A stretch of 64,000 nucleotides of DNA. It comes from Paguma larvata. Lineage: Eukaryota; Chordata; Mammalia; Carnivora; Viverridae. This document shows positions 10,863-23,368 of this stretch, in pieces. Location of the stretch: contig CM057826.1 of the NCBI GenBank assembly GCA_030068075.1, positions 116,708,746-116,772,745 of the forward strand. Reading direction: 5' to 3'. Under the pieces are notes generated by a model that was not told the origin of the DNA, ran no database searches, and saw only the letters and a program-made list of their open reading frames with translations. Within the stretch, counting starts at the first letter, position 1, and each line of letters begins with the position of its first letter. Position numbers and translations under genes: made by a program.

Positions 10863-10984
10863 AAATTGTATGTGTGTATAAAATGAGTGATGGAATCTCT
10901 GAATTTAAGAAGCTATTTCCCTTAATTGTGTTTTGTTTTTGTATTGTGGGGTTTTTTTGTATCCTCAAATTGGTGCATGGTATT

Positions 10985-11260
10985 CCTTTTTTCACCCATA
11001 GTTTTATTGAGATATAATTGGCAGATAACATTGTGTAAGTTAAGGTACACAATGTGATGATTTGACATATGTCTATCTTGTGAAATGATTACCACAATTA
11101 GGTTAGTTAACACATCCATCACCTCACAGAGTTACCATTCATTTGTGTGGGTGGTGAGATGGTTATTTATCTCTAAGATTTAAATTGTCAAACCCATTGT
11201 TCTCATGCCTAGCCTTATTTTAAACTTCGCTTTCACATAACATAATTTAATCCTCAACTT
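10985..11260 (-). mobile_element. Old L1 3'-UTR fragment, minus strand
   Basis: The complement matches the 3' UTR of old mammalian L1 subfamilies (plus-strand text: tattgagatataattggc, taaggtacacaatgtgatga, tgaaatgattaccacaat, tagttaacacatccatca). A second copy of the same family element lies at about 13597-13860. Confidence 0.8.
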
Positions 11261-11460
11261 TGAAAAATCTTTTCTGATATTTATTATATCTTTTGGTGTC
11301 CTGTCAGGGCCGCATGGTCTGCATCTTGCAATGCTACAGTGATGTTGTAGCTAGAAATTCATTCTTTGTCTAGTTCTCACAAGATACCAAATTGTAGCAA
11401 TTGTTAAATTCACGTGATACCTCAGAAGGACCATATCTGGCAATGGAGCATCAAACCTGA

Positions 11461-11520
11461 TATTTTCTTGTTTGAGCAAGAAACATTTTTTGAACAATTT
11501 TCTTGTTCAAGCAAGAAAAT
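11461..11520. repeat. Palindrome/inverted repeats of a TTTTCTTG...CAAGAAA motif
   Basis: ATTTTCTTG (11497-11505) and CAAGAAAAT (11512-11520) form a 9-bp stem with a 6-base loop. A second similar arm pair, TTTTCTTGTTTGAGCAAGAAA, lies just before it at about 11463-11483. No transposon termini were recognised around them. Confidence 0.7.
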
Positions 11521-12155
11521 ACCTCCAAGTTGCTGAATTTGAAAGAAAAGTAGGTTCTTTTTTCTGGCCCAGAGTTCTAAAGACGGGTGATGATATTTCT
11601 AGAAAGTAGTTGTGTACGTAAAATAGGAGACTTTTTGCTCAAATTCAGAAAGTACCCCTCTATCTGGAGCCTGCATTTCCAACTTGAGCGCCATTCAAAG
11701 CCTGTAACTCTCTAGTCTCTCTGATCTGTCCAGATTCATGTGGAATGGCCCAGAAGTCTTTGCTGAGAACTGTTTTAGAAAGTTAACTATTTCAGTGTTG
11801 GAACTATTAACCAAGTCTGCGGCCTGCCTTGTGTGCTGCACCATCCACAGTGTTCTTAGCTCCCTCCTGACGCCAATGGTTACTCCTTGTCACTGATGTT
11901 TAAAAGGCAGACTAGTATCGTCCTGTGTCCTGACCTTTTTCAGGACCGGTTCATTGCACCAGGGTTAACGGCTTTTATGAAACCAGTTCAGAACATTTGG
12001 TGTTACTGGCTTTTAGTCTGCACCTTGAGGTGAAAAACATCACAGGTGGGTAAATAGTTTTATAGAAATTGATGTCTCTTAACAATCCTGCACACTCAGG
12101 GGGTGGGAGGATGTCTCCAGAAAGGGTATTATTTCTGCCAAGGGGAAGCCGGATG
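11521..12155. other. Gene-free stretch, nothing recognised
   Basis: Mixed-composition sequence without a credible coding frame or an identifiable repeat. Confidence 0.35.
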
Positions 12156-12355
12156 GTTGTCTTATTTTTTTTTTTTTTTAAGTTTACTTATTTATTTTGA
12201 GGGACAGCATAAGTAGGGGTGGAGCAGTGGGGGAATCCCAAGCAGACTCTTCACTGCCAGCATGTAGCCTGAGGTGGGGCTCGAATCCATTAGCCAAAAT
12301 CAAGAGTTGGGTGCTCAACCGCCTGAGTCATCCAGGCACCCCAGAAAGTTGTCTT
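12156..12355 (-). mobile_element. Feliform SINE, minus strand
   Basis: Poly-T (complement of the A-tail) at about 12165-12179, head ending with GGCACCCC at 12342. GTTGTCTTA(T) flanks it on both sides. Confidence 0.88.
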
Positions 12356-13590
12356 TATACTGAGTATTTCTGCTCCAACCTAAAGTAGTTTCACTAGATT
12401 CTCCTCAGCCACCTGGACTCCTGGCAGACTCTAATTAGGGGAACCTTCCATGTACCTTCTTTGCGGTTGATAGACAAATGGTTCTTTGGTGCATTCAGAG
12501 GAAAGGCTTCTTTCTGCCTTTGGAGAAATGGCCTACTTTTCTCTAAGCAGCACTCTGGGTTCCCAATCTAAGTTCTTGGAGTGGTTGCCCACAAAAAGCC
12601 TTCCTTGTCTCCTCAGCACCAGATATAACAATATTTTCAGACTCAAGTGCCCAGTGGGTCATGAAGAAGCTACACAGCAGAGTTAGTCTTCAGCTCTGAG
12701 TGTGGAGACTACCATGGTCCCATTCCTATCTTCTGCAATACAGGCAGGCCCCTGGGTTTCTGGGCTTTGTCTCCTTGAGAGAAGGCTTGGTTGAGGTTAC
12801 AGATTTTAGCAATAATACTTAATTCATTGTTAATTCCATGTGCTTTATGTTCTTCTATGGCATATGCTGTGTTTTTCTAAATCTTGTTAGAACTCAGGTT
12901 CACAGATTTGGATTATAATAAACTATCATGTTAGTCCATATATGACCTGCATTATTTACTTATCTATCCAATATCATCTATATGTTTCTCTATCTAGTTA
13001 TAAATCTAAATAGAAATAAGAATTTACAAACACAGCACCTCCCCCAAATGCTAGGGACTTGGTAATACTCTACATTTAACCATACACATGGTCCCTCATA
13101 CCTGGCCCCACCTTCACCAAATGAAGATAATCATCATCCTCAATTCTGTGTACATCATTCTTTGCTCTTTTGAATATGCTTTTAGTGTATTATATATTAC
13201 TCCCCTGTATATATTTTTCATTTAGTTGTTTTAAATTTTATAGTAAAGGTAAAAATACTGTATGTAATACTTTGGTACTTATTTTTCCACTTACTATTAT
13301 TGTTAAAATCCAATAATGTTGTGTTACTGTAATTCATTTATTTTGGCTACTGTAAAACATTCCACTTTGTGAGTCTACCATTGTTTATTCATTAGTTGGT
13401 GGGCATATGGATTGTTTCCTGATATTTGCTCTTGTGCACACTGTCAATATAAATATTTTCATATATTACCTCTTGATGAAAATGTACAAGAGTTTCTCTT
13501 GGGTATGTAACTAGGAATAGAAGTTATAAAACTCTCATTTATTTAGGAGTAATTATGAAATGTAGTAGATAATGCCTGGCTTGTACCTTT
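12356..13590. other. Gene-free stretch, possible L1 remains at its 3' end
   Basis: No gene seen. From about 13,130 on, the AT-rich text (attcattagttggtgggcat, gtttctcttgggtatgtaac) resembles a widespread ancient repeat, probably part of an old L1 3' region, but I could not place its ends. Confidence 0.35.
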
Positions 13591-14117
13591 TCATATCTTT
13601 TATTTTTATTAAGATTTTATTGACATGTAAGGTATCAGTTTCGGGAGTACAACATAATGATTCAGTATTTGTACATATTATGGAATGAAATGACCACCAC
13701 AATAAGTCTAGTTATCATGCACCACCACACATAGTTATAAAATTTTTCTTGTGATGAGAAATTTTAAGATCTGATCTCTTAGCAACTTTTAAATGTACAA
13801 CACAGTGGTATTAACAATCGTCACCATGCTGTACATTACATTCTCAGGACTTGTCCTTTTTACATATTTAAGATGTCTATTGGTGAATCAAGTCCTTGAT
13901 TTTAATACAGATTTGTTAATCTTTTATTCTAGGGTAGGTATCTTTTTAAAGAAAGCATTTCTACCACTGACGCTTACAATATATTTATTTATATTTTTCA
14001 TTAAAAGCTTCAAAGTTGTTTGTTTGTTTTGGACAGTTAAGTCATAGATCAGTTTGGAGTTGATCTTTTAAATTAAGACCCAATTTCATATTTTGTTTAT
14101 GGATAACCATTTTATCT

Positions 14118-14321
14118 ATTTTTAAATTTTTTCTAATGTTTATATATTTTTGAGAGGGGGGGGCACTGCGTGCATGAGCACAAGTGGGGGAGGGGCAGAG
14201 AAAGAGGGAGACACAGAATCTGAAGCAGGCTCCAGGCTCTGGCTCAAACTCACAAAGAGCTGTGAGATCATGACCTAAGCTGAAGTCAGAGCTTAACAGA
14301 CTGAGCCACCCAGCAGCCCCT
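14118..14321 (-). mobile_element. Feliform SINE, minus strand, inside old L1
   Basis: Complement of the SINE with the A-rich tail to the left, a G-run at about 14157-14164 and the head ending CCACCCAGCAGCCCC near 14320. Confidence 0.88.
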
Positions 14322-14367
14322 TGAATAACGATTTTAAATTGACATTTAATCTTTTCTCCATTGATCT

Positions 14368-14745
14368 GTGTTATGGACTGAACATTTGTGCCCTCCCCAC
14401 CTCCCAAACTCCCAGTGCCATGGTGTTAGGAGGTGTGGCCTTTGGGGGGGTAATTAGGTTTAGATGAGGTCTTAAGGGTGGGACTCCCATGATGGGATTC
14501 ATGCCTTTACAGGAAAAGAAGACATAAGGTGTTTTCCCTCTGCCGTGGGGATACATTGAGAGCCTTACTATCTGCAAGTCAGAAGAAGTGGGGATACATT
14601 GAGAGCCTTACTATCTGCAAGTCAGAAGAAGGCCCTTACCAAGAACCCAGTCTTCTGGCACCTTGATTCTTGGATTTCCCAGGCTCAAGAATTATGAGAA
14701 ATACATGTCTGTTGTGTAAGCCACCAACCTATGAGTATTTTGTTA
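14368..14745 (+). mobile_element. MaLR-like solo LTR with an internal 43-bp duplication
   Basis: Plus-strand text follows a mammalian MaLR-type LTR: 'gttatggactgaacatttg', 'gtgttaggaggtgtggcctt', 'gatgaggtcttaagggtggg', 'attatgagaaatacatgtct' and 'gtaagccaccaacctatgag'. The 43-bp unit at 14545-14587 is repeated exactly at 14588-14630. Confidence 0.65.
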
Positions 14746-15215
14746 GAGTAGTAGACCAAGAGAATTGGACTTGCCGTCTCTCTAATATTCCAACGTTCCA
14801 TATGTGTATAAGTCTGTTTTTGAACTCTCTATTATATGTGTCAAATTTTCTTCCTGTGCATTAGTACCAGACTACCTGGATTAATATACCTTATTACAAG
14901 TCTTAGTGGGGTAAGTTTTCTCTTCCTGTTCTTTTTTCTTAAGAAGCTTCCTAGCTATTATTGACTTTTATTCCTTCATACAAATTTCAAAGTAATGTTA
15001 AAGTAATGTTGTAATGTTTAAAGTAATGTTGTTTTGGGGGAGAAGAGAATTGATAACTCTAAAATATTCAGTCTTCTAGTTCATAAACATCATATGTTTC
15101 TCCATTTACATAAGTCATCTTAAAGTCTCTTTATAAAATCATATAATTTCCCCAACATAGGTCTTACATTCCTAACTGCTTGATTTTTTTATGGTTGTAA
15201 ATTTTATCTTTGTTT

Positions 15216-15478
15216 AAAATGTCAATTTCTGGGGCACCTGGGTAGCTCAGTCAGTTAAGCGTCCAACTTCAGCTCAGGTCATGATTTCACGGTTCCTGAG
15301 TTTGAGCCCTGCATCGGACTCTCTGCTGTCAGCACAGAGCGTGCTTCAGATCCTCTGTATCCCCACCCTCTCTCTGCCCCTCCCCTGCTTGTACTATCTC
15401 TCTCTCTTCCTCTCTCTCTCTCTCTCAAAAATAAATAAAACATAAAAATAAATTAAATAAAATAAAATGTCAATTTCT
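15216..15478 (+). mobile_element. Feliform SINE, plus strand, 15-bp target-site duplication
   Basis: Head GGGGCACCTGGGTAGCTCAG at 15231, a long (CT)n tract and an AATAAATAAAACATAAAAATAA tail. AAAATGTCAATTTCT is duplicated exactly at 15216-15230 and 15464-15478. Confidence 0.95.
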
Positions 15479-16299
15479 CTTTGTTGCATTTGTAAAATAA
15501 ATTGATTTTATGTTGATTTTTCAAATTCTTCAACCCTACTAAACTGTTTTTAATTATATTTTATCTGTAGGTACTTTGGGTTTTCTGTGTTCTCCTTAAT
15601 ATCATCTGCAAATAATAATAACTTTGTTTCTTCCTCTGCTATCTACATAACTTATATTTCTTTGACTTATCATGCTAGCCAAAGCCTACGGTACAATATC
15701 AAATTGATATAATAGTAGGCATTTGTCTTGTTTCTGCTCTCAGAGGAAACTTCTAACATTTAACAGTGAAAGTGTTTTGCTATAAATGTTTTCATATCAT
15801 TTAAAGATTAAGGAAATTTCCTTCTATTCCTAGTTTAAGGAGATTTTGCCCCCATGATAAACAGAATTTTAACAAATACTTTTTCTGTATCTATAAAGAC
15901 AATTGTGTGCTTTTTCTCCCTTTAACTTGTGTCAATGAGTGATATTGGCTTATAATTTTCCTTTCTTGATATGAGGGTTGTGCTAAACAAGTGACATTGT
16001 TATGAAGTGTTCTTTCTTTTCTATTCTTTGGAAGTGTTTGTATACGACTGTTATTAATTTTTCCTTGAATTTTTAGTTCTCATGCCCCCTGAAACATTCA
16101 AGTTATTTAATAGTTATTTTACTCTCCGGTTTTTTCTAACCTTTATGAATCAGCTTAGTAAACTAATATTTTTCCTGGTGTTGAAATTGGGTACTCAGAA
16201 CCTTAAAAGAGTTGGTGTCAGTGAAGTGGGATTTGCTAGATTGGCCCTGGCTCACGGAAACATGTGGTTTAAGAAGAGAAAGGATTAAAAGATAGAGGA

Positions 16300-16990
16300 T
16301 GAAGAACCTTTGATTTCCGTCTGGCCACACAGTCACCCATGGTCTAGAACAGCAGCTGTGCTACTGTCAGCTACCGAAGGTACAAGTTACCAATGAATTT
16401 AGACATGAATCCAACTTCTGAGGAATTGGTTCACTGAATGCATAAGAAAACGCAAACTAGTAAGAAAAAAGCAAAACAGTCAACCCCTGTGTCAAAAAGA
16501 AAACCAGAGGCCTCAAATGGAGTCACTTATGCTAGGCACAGTCACCACACTGGGTTTAAGACCTAACCTAAATGCGGTTTCAACCTCTCCTAGAAATGTA
16601 GCCTTAGCCAATCAGTCAGGAATTTTCTGGTTAGCACCAATGAGATAATCTGTCACATAGGCCCTTTCTATCCCCTAAAGGAAAATGAGGTAATCTACCT
16701 AATAAGATCCACTAGTCTTTCCCCTAAGAGAACGACCTTGCCTAAAACAATCTTTTCTTTTGCTAATTGTCCCTCTCCATTCCTGCCTATAAAATCTTTC
16801 CATTTTGTATAGCTTTTCAGAGGTCCCTTGTATTTGCTACATAGGATGCTGCCAGATTAATGAATCACTGAATAAAGCCAACTGGATCTTAAAATTTACT
16901 CAGTTGAATTTTGTGGGTTTTTTTTACCCTTTGTTATTGTTATCTGTAATAGCTAAACTGAGATGAAAAGAGAATGCTGGGTCAGACTTT
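16300..16990 (+). mobile_element. ERV1-like LTR (approximate ends)
   Basis: The stretch has LTR layout: a TATAAAATC promoter-like element near 16790 and AATAAAGCC poly-A signal near 16871, followed by a short U5-like AT-rich part. It is followed by the degraded proviral interior on the same strand. The outer boundaries are estimates because no clear terminal TG...CA or target duplication could be fixed. Confidence 0.5.
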
Positions 16991-19900
16991 GATGCTAGAC
17001 CAAAATCGTTTCATTGAGTTTGAGTTTGGGTCACCAACTTCAGAGCTGCCCACCTACTCCTACCCCAGTAAAAAAAATCGTTGAGGGACAAAAGTACCTC
17101 TAAGACTTCTGATAATCAACAAGATAGTCAATGTTGGGAAAGGGCAAAACCAGGAAACTATTGGAACCAGGGGGTGTAAGTGTGAGGAATTGTTTTACCT
17201 TATAGATTGGTATCATCAGCTTCCTGAAAAACCTTTACTGAAATGGAGTGTGAGAATAACTCCTCTGAGGGCTATGGTTTTGGTTTTGAAAGCTGCAAAT
17301 GGAAGAGCACGTTTGGGTTAATACAGGACCCACACCTCACTATGGAACAATTCTAGATGGCAAATGATCAAGATGCAGTAGAGGTTATTCCTGAGGAAGC
17401 AGCTAGCCTAGTAGACTGGGTAAAAGCCATTGTAAGGTGTTAACCCTGAGAAGAGGGACTGTCCATCTCCCTCTAGAAATGGCAAGTGGAACAGCCCAGA
17501 TGAAGCTACTTACACGCTTCACATGCAAACTGTGTGGGACTGGCTTTATGATGACCGTGATACTCGCCCGTTGAATATGCCATCACCTAGATCATTGTAA
17601 ATGCTGTGTTTAGGGCAGACCCTTTCACATGGGCATCCCATATAACCTTATTGTTGCAAAACCAAAGAACAGTTTGGGAGGCCTAATTGAATTTTCTGTC
17701 TCAGCTTCTCCCCAAGAGTCTTCTAGATGCTAATAAAAACATTAAATTAATCAACAAGAGATTGGGGAGAGGCCCAGGGAGAGACAAAGTAGTCTTCCCA
17801 AAAAAGATGGAAATTTTTAAATGGTTATTGAGGGAAAAGGTGAATAGAATGAATATTGATAGGAACAAAATAAAGAGGAAATAAAAAGGAGAGAGCCAGA
17901 CGACTTGTCCTAGCAGGGTGGAAATCCTTAGATGGTTACTTAAAAATGGGATAAATAAAATGGACATTTATGGGGTTAAACAAATGTTTTAGTATAGCAC
18001 TACCTAAGGGTGGGCAGGCCAAAGGGATCGCCTCGTGGGCTTCCCAACATTAAAGGACCCCCAAACAAGCTCCACTCTATTACCCCTGTTTGGAGAAAGG
18101 TAAAAAGTCAGAAGGTAGAGATTACAATGAGAAACTTAACCAGAAATCCCTTGGGGACATTGGTTAGGCAGATTAATCAAGATAAATATTGACAAAAGGG
18201 TCAGGGTCCCATGACTTGACCTCTCACTGGGAACCCAAAGCCTTTTGCATAAAAGTGGTTAAAATGGTCAGGGGATGAAGAAGAGAAGTTTCCAGGATTC
18301 CCTGATATGGCAGTCCCACATAATGTGGTACCAAAGCCCTCTGGTGAAGCCCTGATTTGGGCTACAATGATTGGGCTACAATGTAATGGTTGTAATTGTT
18401 GATTGGATTATGAAAGATAAAATGTTCAAGCAGATACTATGCAAAGATGTTGTGTGGGGGCATCTGGGTGACTCAGCCAGTTAAGGTTCAACTTCAGTTC
18501 AGGTCATGATCTCAGAGCTTGTGAGTTTGAGCCCCGCATTGGGCTCTGTGCTGACAGCTCAGAGTCTGGAGCCTGCTTCAGATGCTGTGTCTCCCTCTCT
18601 CTCTGCCTCTTCCCTTCTCTCTGTCTTCCTCTCTTTCAAAAATAAACATTAAAAAAATTTTTAAAAAGAAGTTGTGTCAACTTTACTGAATATTTTATAT
18701 GGGAATGGATATTCTGTATGGCTGAAGAACTCTTCCTCTACCTAGTATAGTAAAATCAAAACCTATGGATAATATCCCATTAGAGGCTCCAGTGAGGAAC
18801 ATAAGAGTTGATAGAATTAGGGTAAAATTTTGTAGAATTGGTATCTTTGAACAAACTATACATGAAGAGGTTGTGTCTTTTTTACCTGATTGTATTTGGG
18901 CTACAGACATTGTATCTGACTGGGAGACATTTCCTCTACTTGGTATCATAAAACAGAAGACATATAAATTAGTTCTTCAAGTAAGGCTTAATTGGACATG
19001 CTAAATGAGAACCAGTAAGATTGCCTAAGCCACACAGTGTGGGATGGAAGCTAGAGTACTGGTAGGGACAAATTCTCTGTGCTGATAGTCCTTTGTGGAG
19101 CCTAGTCTGGGACTTAGACAAAAGCCTGTGAGTGCTTCCCAGCAACGACTAATGGGGCTTTGGACAAGACAATTTCCATTTAAGGGGTATTACTACCTGG
19201 CTATCAGATGTTAATTGAAGCTATCCTGATGACTGAAGGACATAGAAGGTTCTTGAAACCTGAAATACCCATAACGTCTAGAGTGATATTGAAGAAACAC
19301 TCTAATGAAGACCGCAATGCCCAGACAAGATTGATAATAAAATGGAAATGGTGTACTTAGGATCATGCTGCCTGGGGAGTGCAGAAGATGGTCACAAGTA
19401 GGAGCCTCTTTTCCCCTAGGACTGACTCGGGAATTTCCCAAGGACTTGCTGCATTCTACTGTCACGTGGCAGTGCCCTATAAAGAGCACTCAACTGACCA
19501 ACAAAAAATTGCTTGGTTTATGGATGACAGTTCCAAGGTGAATGGACAATATCCTGTTTGAAAGGCTAACACCCTGATGGAAGGTGGTCACCTGAGTCCA
19601 TGAAATAAGTGGATATTGGGGCAATGTGGAGAGGGGCTGAATCTAGACATATTCCTCTTGTACCCACCGAGGCACAAAATGCCAGTAAAGACTGTTTCAA
19701 CTGTCCACAAAAGACACAGAGACTACAGGTGGCTATATGGCAGATTCCCTGATGGGAAATCCTTGAACATAACCAGCCAGTCAAGCTGATGCTGGTAGCT
19801 CCAGGGGGCCACAAATGGGTGCTGATGGGAATAGATAGGGACACTGGACTAGGCTTGGCTTACCTGGTGGTAGATGCAAATGCTCAGAGTGTTACGAAAG

Positions 19901-20388
19901 AACCAGAACAGAAAATACTGCACCAATTTAGACAGCAGACTATCATTTTTTCAGGCCAAGGAAATCACTTTATAGTGCATAATATCCAACAATGGGCAGA
20001 GAGATATCCTCCTAAGAGCAGTATTTTGATAGAAAATTAGAACAGGCAATTAAAAAATTGGTTGTCTAAAATAGCGGCAGATAAAAGCAGGAAGGCCTGG
20101 CTTATGTCCCTTCGCAAGTGTGTCTAAAGGACTGTCCCTACTGGATAGATTTCTCTTGTTTTTCTGGTGGCCCTGGAGAAGAAGGAGTAGGGAAGGTGCT
20201 GGCATACTTTCTTCCCTGTATCACCTCAACTACTTTTTCCCTGCTTGGTACAGTAGTCATAGGGCTGCAACTACAAAGTCTAGAATCAGGGATGATTCCT
20301 AAGCAAGAAACTGTAACTATGTTTTTAACCTTTATGTCAGAATTCCTAAGGGCCTGCTCAGCCAGAATGTACCTTCACCCCATCTGTC
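16991..20388 (+). mobile_element. Degraded ERV1-like provirus interior (gag-pol relic)
   Basis: Short plus-strand frames carry retroviral pol motifs in the expected order: a protease-end-like piece at about 18,765-19,004 (DCIWATDIVSDWETFPLLGI), an RNase H-like piece with WFMDDSSKVNG at about 19,500, and an integrase-core-like piece at 19,789-20,040 where the first catalytic Asp region (GIDRDTGLGLAY) survives but the second catalytic Asp is replaced by Gly (SGQGNHF). Stops and frameshifts separate all pieces, and a SINE (18456-18666) splits it. It is an old, non-coding fossil. No intact env and no 3' LTR was found. Confidence 0.65.
18442..18680 (+). mobile_element. Feliform SINE inserted in the ERV relic
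   Basis: Head GGGGCATCTGGGTGACTCAG at about 18457, CT-rich tract, AATAAACATTAAAAAAA tail. AAGATGTTGTGT / AAGAAGTTGTGT flank it. Confidence 0.9.
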
Positions 20389-20634
20389 AAAATTGGGGTG
20401 GGGCGCCTGGGTGGCTCAGCCAGTTAAGCGTCCGACTTTGGCTCAGGTCATGATCTCACAGTTCGTGGGTTCGAGCCCCGTGTCGGGCTCAGTGCTGACA
20501 GCTCAGAGCCTGGAGCCTGGAGCCTGGAGCCTGCTTCAGATCCTGTGTCTCCCTTTCTCTTTGCCCCTCCCCTACTCCACTCTCTCTCTTTCACTCTCAA
20601 AAATAAAACATTAAAAATTTAAAAAAATTGGGGT
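20389..20634 (+). mobile_element. Young feliform SINE with internal GAGCCTG repeats
   Basis: Near-consensus head GGGGCGCCTGGGTGGCTCAG. The usual single 'gagcctggagcctgcttc' is expanded to four GAGCCTG units at about 20508-20532. AAAATTGGGGT is duplicated at 20389-20399 and 20624-20634. Confidence 0.94.
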
Positions 20635-21049
20635 TAAGAGTTAATGCAGCTAGATTGCTGGTGGCAAATAAAGCCCCCTCATTCTGCACCTCTGCAACCT
20701 TATTTTATGTGAACAGGAGAGGACTGAAACGGAAGCCCTGCTGGACTAATAATGCTGCCTGCGATCTAGACCAGCAGAGTGGCCAAACTTAATGTCCCTT
20801 CCAAGTATGAGACATTTTTGAATGTCCAAATTTTGAAAATAAGTGCAGAGAACGAACAACACTATCTATGGCTAAAGGAATGGATAAATGGGTTATGTAA
20901 TGAGGCAAATACAATATTACATGAATACCTTGAAAGAAGCTTAGTGCAAGAGATGATATCTAGACTTTCTTGTTAGCAACCTTCTAATCTTATTCCTTTC
21001 TACTCCATGAGACATAGGCCAAATCATTAGCCACTGCTCATGAACAAAT
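20635..21049. other. Gene-free stretch after the ERV relic
   Basis: Possibly the decayed downstream part of the ERV, but no env motif or LTR could be recognised. Frames are short and closed. Confidence 0.35.
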
Positions 21050-21447
21050 GTTGTTATGAGTTGAATTATGTCTTCCCTGAGAAAGACATACTGGCGTCCT
21101 AACCCCTCGTACTTCAGAATACAAAGGCAATCAAGTTAAAATGAAGTCATTAGGAAGGACTCCAATCCAGTATGGCTGATGCCCTAATTAAAAGGGGGAA
21201 CTGCGGACACCAGCACACATGGAGGGCAGAATATATGAATATACAAAGGGAGAAGAATGCCACATACAAGCCTAGGAAAGGGACCCACAATAGATTCTTC
21301 CCTCTGAGCCTTCACAAGGAACCAACCTTGCTAACCTTTTTATTTCAGACCTCTAGCTTCCCAAACCATAAGATAATAAAACATTCATTATTTAAGCCAC
21401 CCAGTTTGTGGTACCTTGGTATGGCAACCCTAGAAAACTAATACAAA
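21050..21447 (+). mobile_element. MLT1-type MaLR LTR, plus strand
   Basis: Clear match to the MLT1 LTR pattern: 'gttatgagttgaattatgtc', 'taacccctcgtacttcagaa', 'ggaaccaaccttgctaacct', 'aagccacccagtttgtggta' and the terminal 'ccctagaaaactaatacaaa'. No internal proviral sequence adjoins it, so it looks like a solo LTR. Confidence 0.85.
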
Positions 21448-21450
21448 TGG

Positions 21451-21680
21451 AAATCTCTACCTCTGGGGGTGCCTAGGTGGCTCTGGCGGTTAAGTGTCCA
21501 ACTCTTGACTTTGGCTCAGGTCATGATCTCACAGTTGGTGCGTTTGAGCCACACATTGGGCTCTGGGCTGACAGCGTGGAACCTGCTCGTGATTCTGTCT
21601 CCCTCTCTCTGTGCTCCTCACCCACTTGCTCTTTCTCAAAATAAATAAAAATAAACTATAAAAAAAATCTATACCTCTGG
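21451..21680 (+). mobile_element. Feliform SINE, plus strand, with target-site duplication
   Basis: Head GGGTGCCTAGGTGGCTCTGG, CT-rich tract and AATAAATAAAAATAAACTATAAAA tail. AAATCT(C/A)TACCTCTGG flanks it at 21451-21466 and 21665-21680. Confidence 0.92.
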
Positions 21681-23368
21681 CTATCTTTCTTTCCAGGAAA
21701 AGTGAACAATTGGCTGTATCAGTTGAAGTTCTTGCTCATGAGGAGTTTCCTTCCTTTTTGGGCCGGTCCTGAAGGATGCAATTCTCTAGAGGTCTTCTTC
21801 TGTCTTGTGCAAGATTTCTGTGTGGAAATGTTTATACATTAGCCTCCAATTTCCCATCTTCAGTAATGTGATCATAGGGCACTCTCAATGAGACCATAGA
21901 TGGGGGCTGAAAGAGAGGTGATAATGCAGGAGCCGTAGGTGCATCACCAGTCTAAACTATCCACTAATGAAACATATGAAACATTTATATTCTCTAGACC
22001 TTGTCATGTATGATCTTGTATCATTACTTCCACTCGAAGATGGAGTGCTGCTACACCGGAAACCAATTTTATGGTGTGATGAATCAGGTCATATCTACTA
22101 GGCAGGGCTTCAGTCCCTACCACAATCCAGTAACAACCCAGAAGCTGTGTTACTAAGTTGGGATCTCTAAAAGGCAGACACTGAGGCAGAGTTAGAGTGT
22201 AGGGTGTTTGCTAGCGAGTTCTTTGGGATTTATACCTGTGGAATTGAGGTGATGGAGGCAGGATTCAGCAGACAGAGAAGTAGGGAGTTCTGGAGCTAAA
22301 ACGGCCCATTATAGTTGTGCTGTGTTATGCTGAAATAACCAGGTCTTCACACTTCCACCTTGGTCAGTGGCTTGATGTGGCTTGCCCTGGGATGGGTGTG
22401 ACAGCTGAAGGATGCCCACTGATAGCACTCCTGTCACTCCCAGATACAAGTCCTTCATCTGAAGGGGCATCTGAGCAGTGCATCTCCATGTCTTTACAGT
22501 CTACCTGCTATGCCAGTCAGATCCTCTTCTTATATATTCAGAAGGCAGCTCTTTCAGGGTTGTGATGGGCCTCTTCCTGGAGGAAAACTTAAAGAGAAAG
22601 TTTAATCAAATGACCTACAGCCCCTACCACTGAACCTGGTTTCAGGGTTAAAACTGACAATCATTTTCTCACTTCTCTACTGTCCACTTTAGGTTTCTTC
22701 CGACCCTCCACTAGCATGCTTCCTGTTCTCACCAGCTTACCTGGTGGCGTCATCCAGATGTTCACCCCTGAGAGATCTGAGTCATGGTCACCACGCCCTT
22801 CTCAATCTGGGATTGTTGCATATTACCAAAGTAAATGGGCAAAGGCATACCAGGAGGCATCCAAGTGGGTCTGCTGGGTGCTAAACATGTTTTTCCTTGC
22901 CTCCAATGTGTAATAGCAGCCCTACTTCCTCTTGATGATCAGAGTCAAGTTGGTCACTTCTCCTTGTCTGCTGGACCCTGGGCACATAGCACCCAAAAGA
23001 TTGTGGCTACAGATTTAGCTTACATTATATTGGGAATCTTGCTTTGTTCCCTGGCGGAAATTTTTCCCTTTAGGGACAAGGGTTTCTAATTATGCAGAGC
23101 CCAGATTTCAGAAATGGGAAGCACAAATTCCCCAAGTGGTTTGTGGGGCCCAACGGTAACTGAGGCCATTCACGCCATATAAAGGGTTTAGCGTTGGTCT
23201 CAATTGCTGGCATGATAGACATTTGGATATGTATGGGAGTGGCTAGATCAGCCTTGGTAAGTGAGGCACAGGCACTTGCATTGTTGCCAATGTGTCCTTT
23301 GTTCATGTGCTCATCATGCTATCAGTGTTCTGGCTGGTGAAAGAAGCTTTCTAAAGTTCAAAGAATAT
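21681..23368. other. Gene-free stretch, probably degraded retroelement sequence
   Basis: No gene. The stretches near 22,140-22,320 and 22,690-23,330 have the wording of old LTR-retrotransposon sequence (for instance 'aggaggcatccaagtgggtc'), possibly ERV-L, but I could not assign strand or ends with confidence. Confidence 0.35.

Larger units (their letters stand above)
13597..16160 (-). mobile_element. Old L1, minus strand, ORF2 and 3'-UTR pieces, interrupted
   Basis: The complement shows the L1 3' UTR (13597-13860; text such as 'catgctgtacattacattct') and then ORF2 (13,900-16,160; 'gatcagtttggagttgatct', 'aatatcatctgcaaataat', 'cttatcatgctagccaaagc'). It is split by a SINE (about 14118-14320), an LTR-type repeat (about 14368-14745) and another SINE (15231-15463). 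Many stops; not coding. Confidence 0.75.

Noticed and set aside
19789..20040. Integrase-like open frame as a possible domesticated gene
   Set aside because: It is short, lacks the second catalytic Asp and the third catalytic region, and is embedded in a broken provirus.
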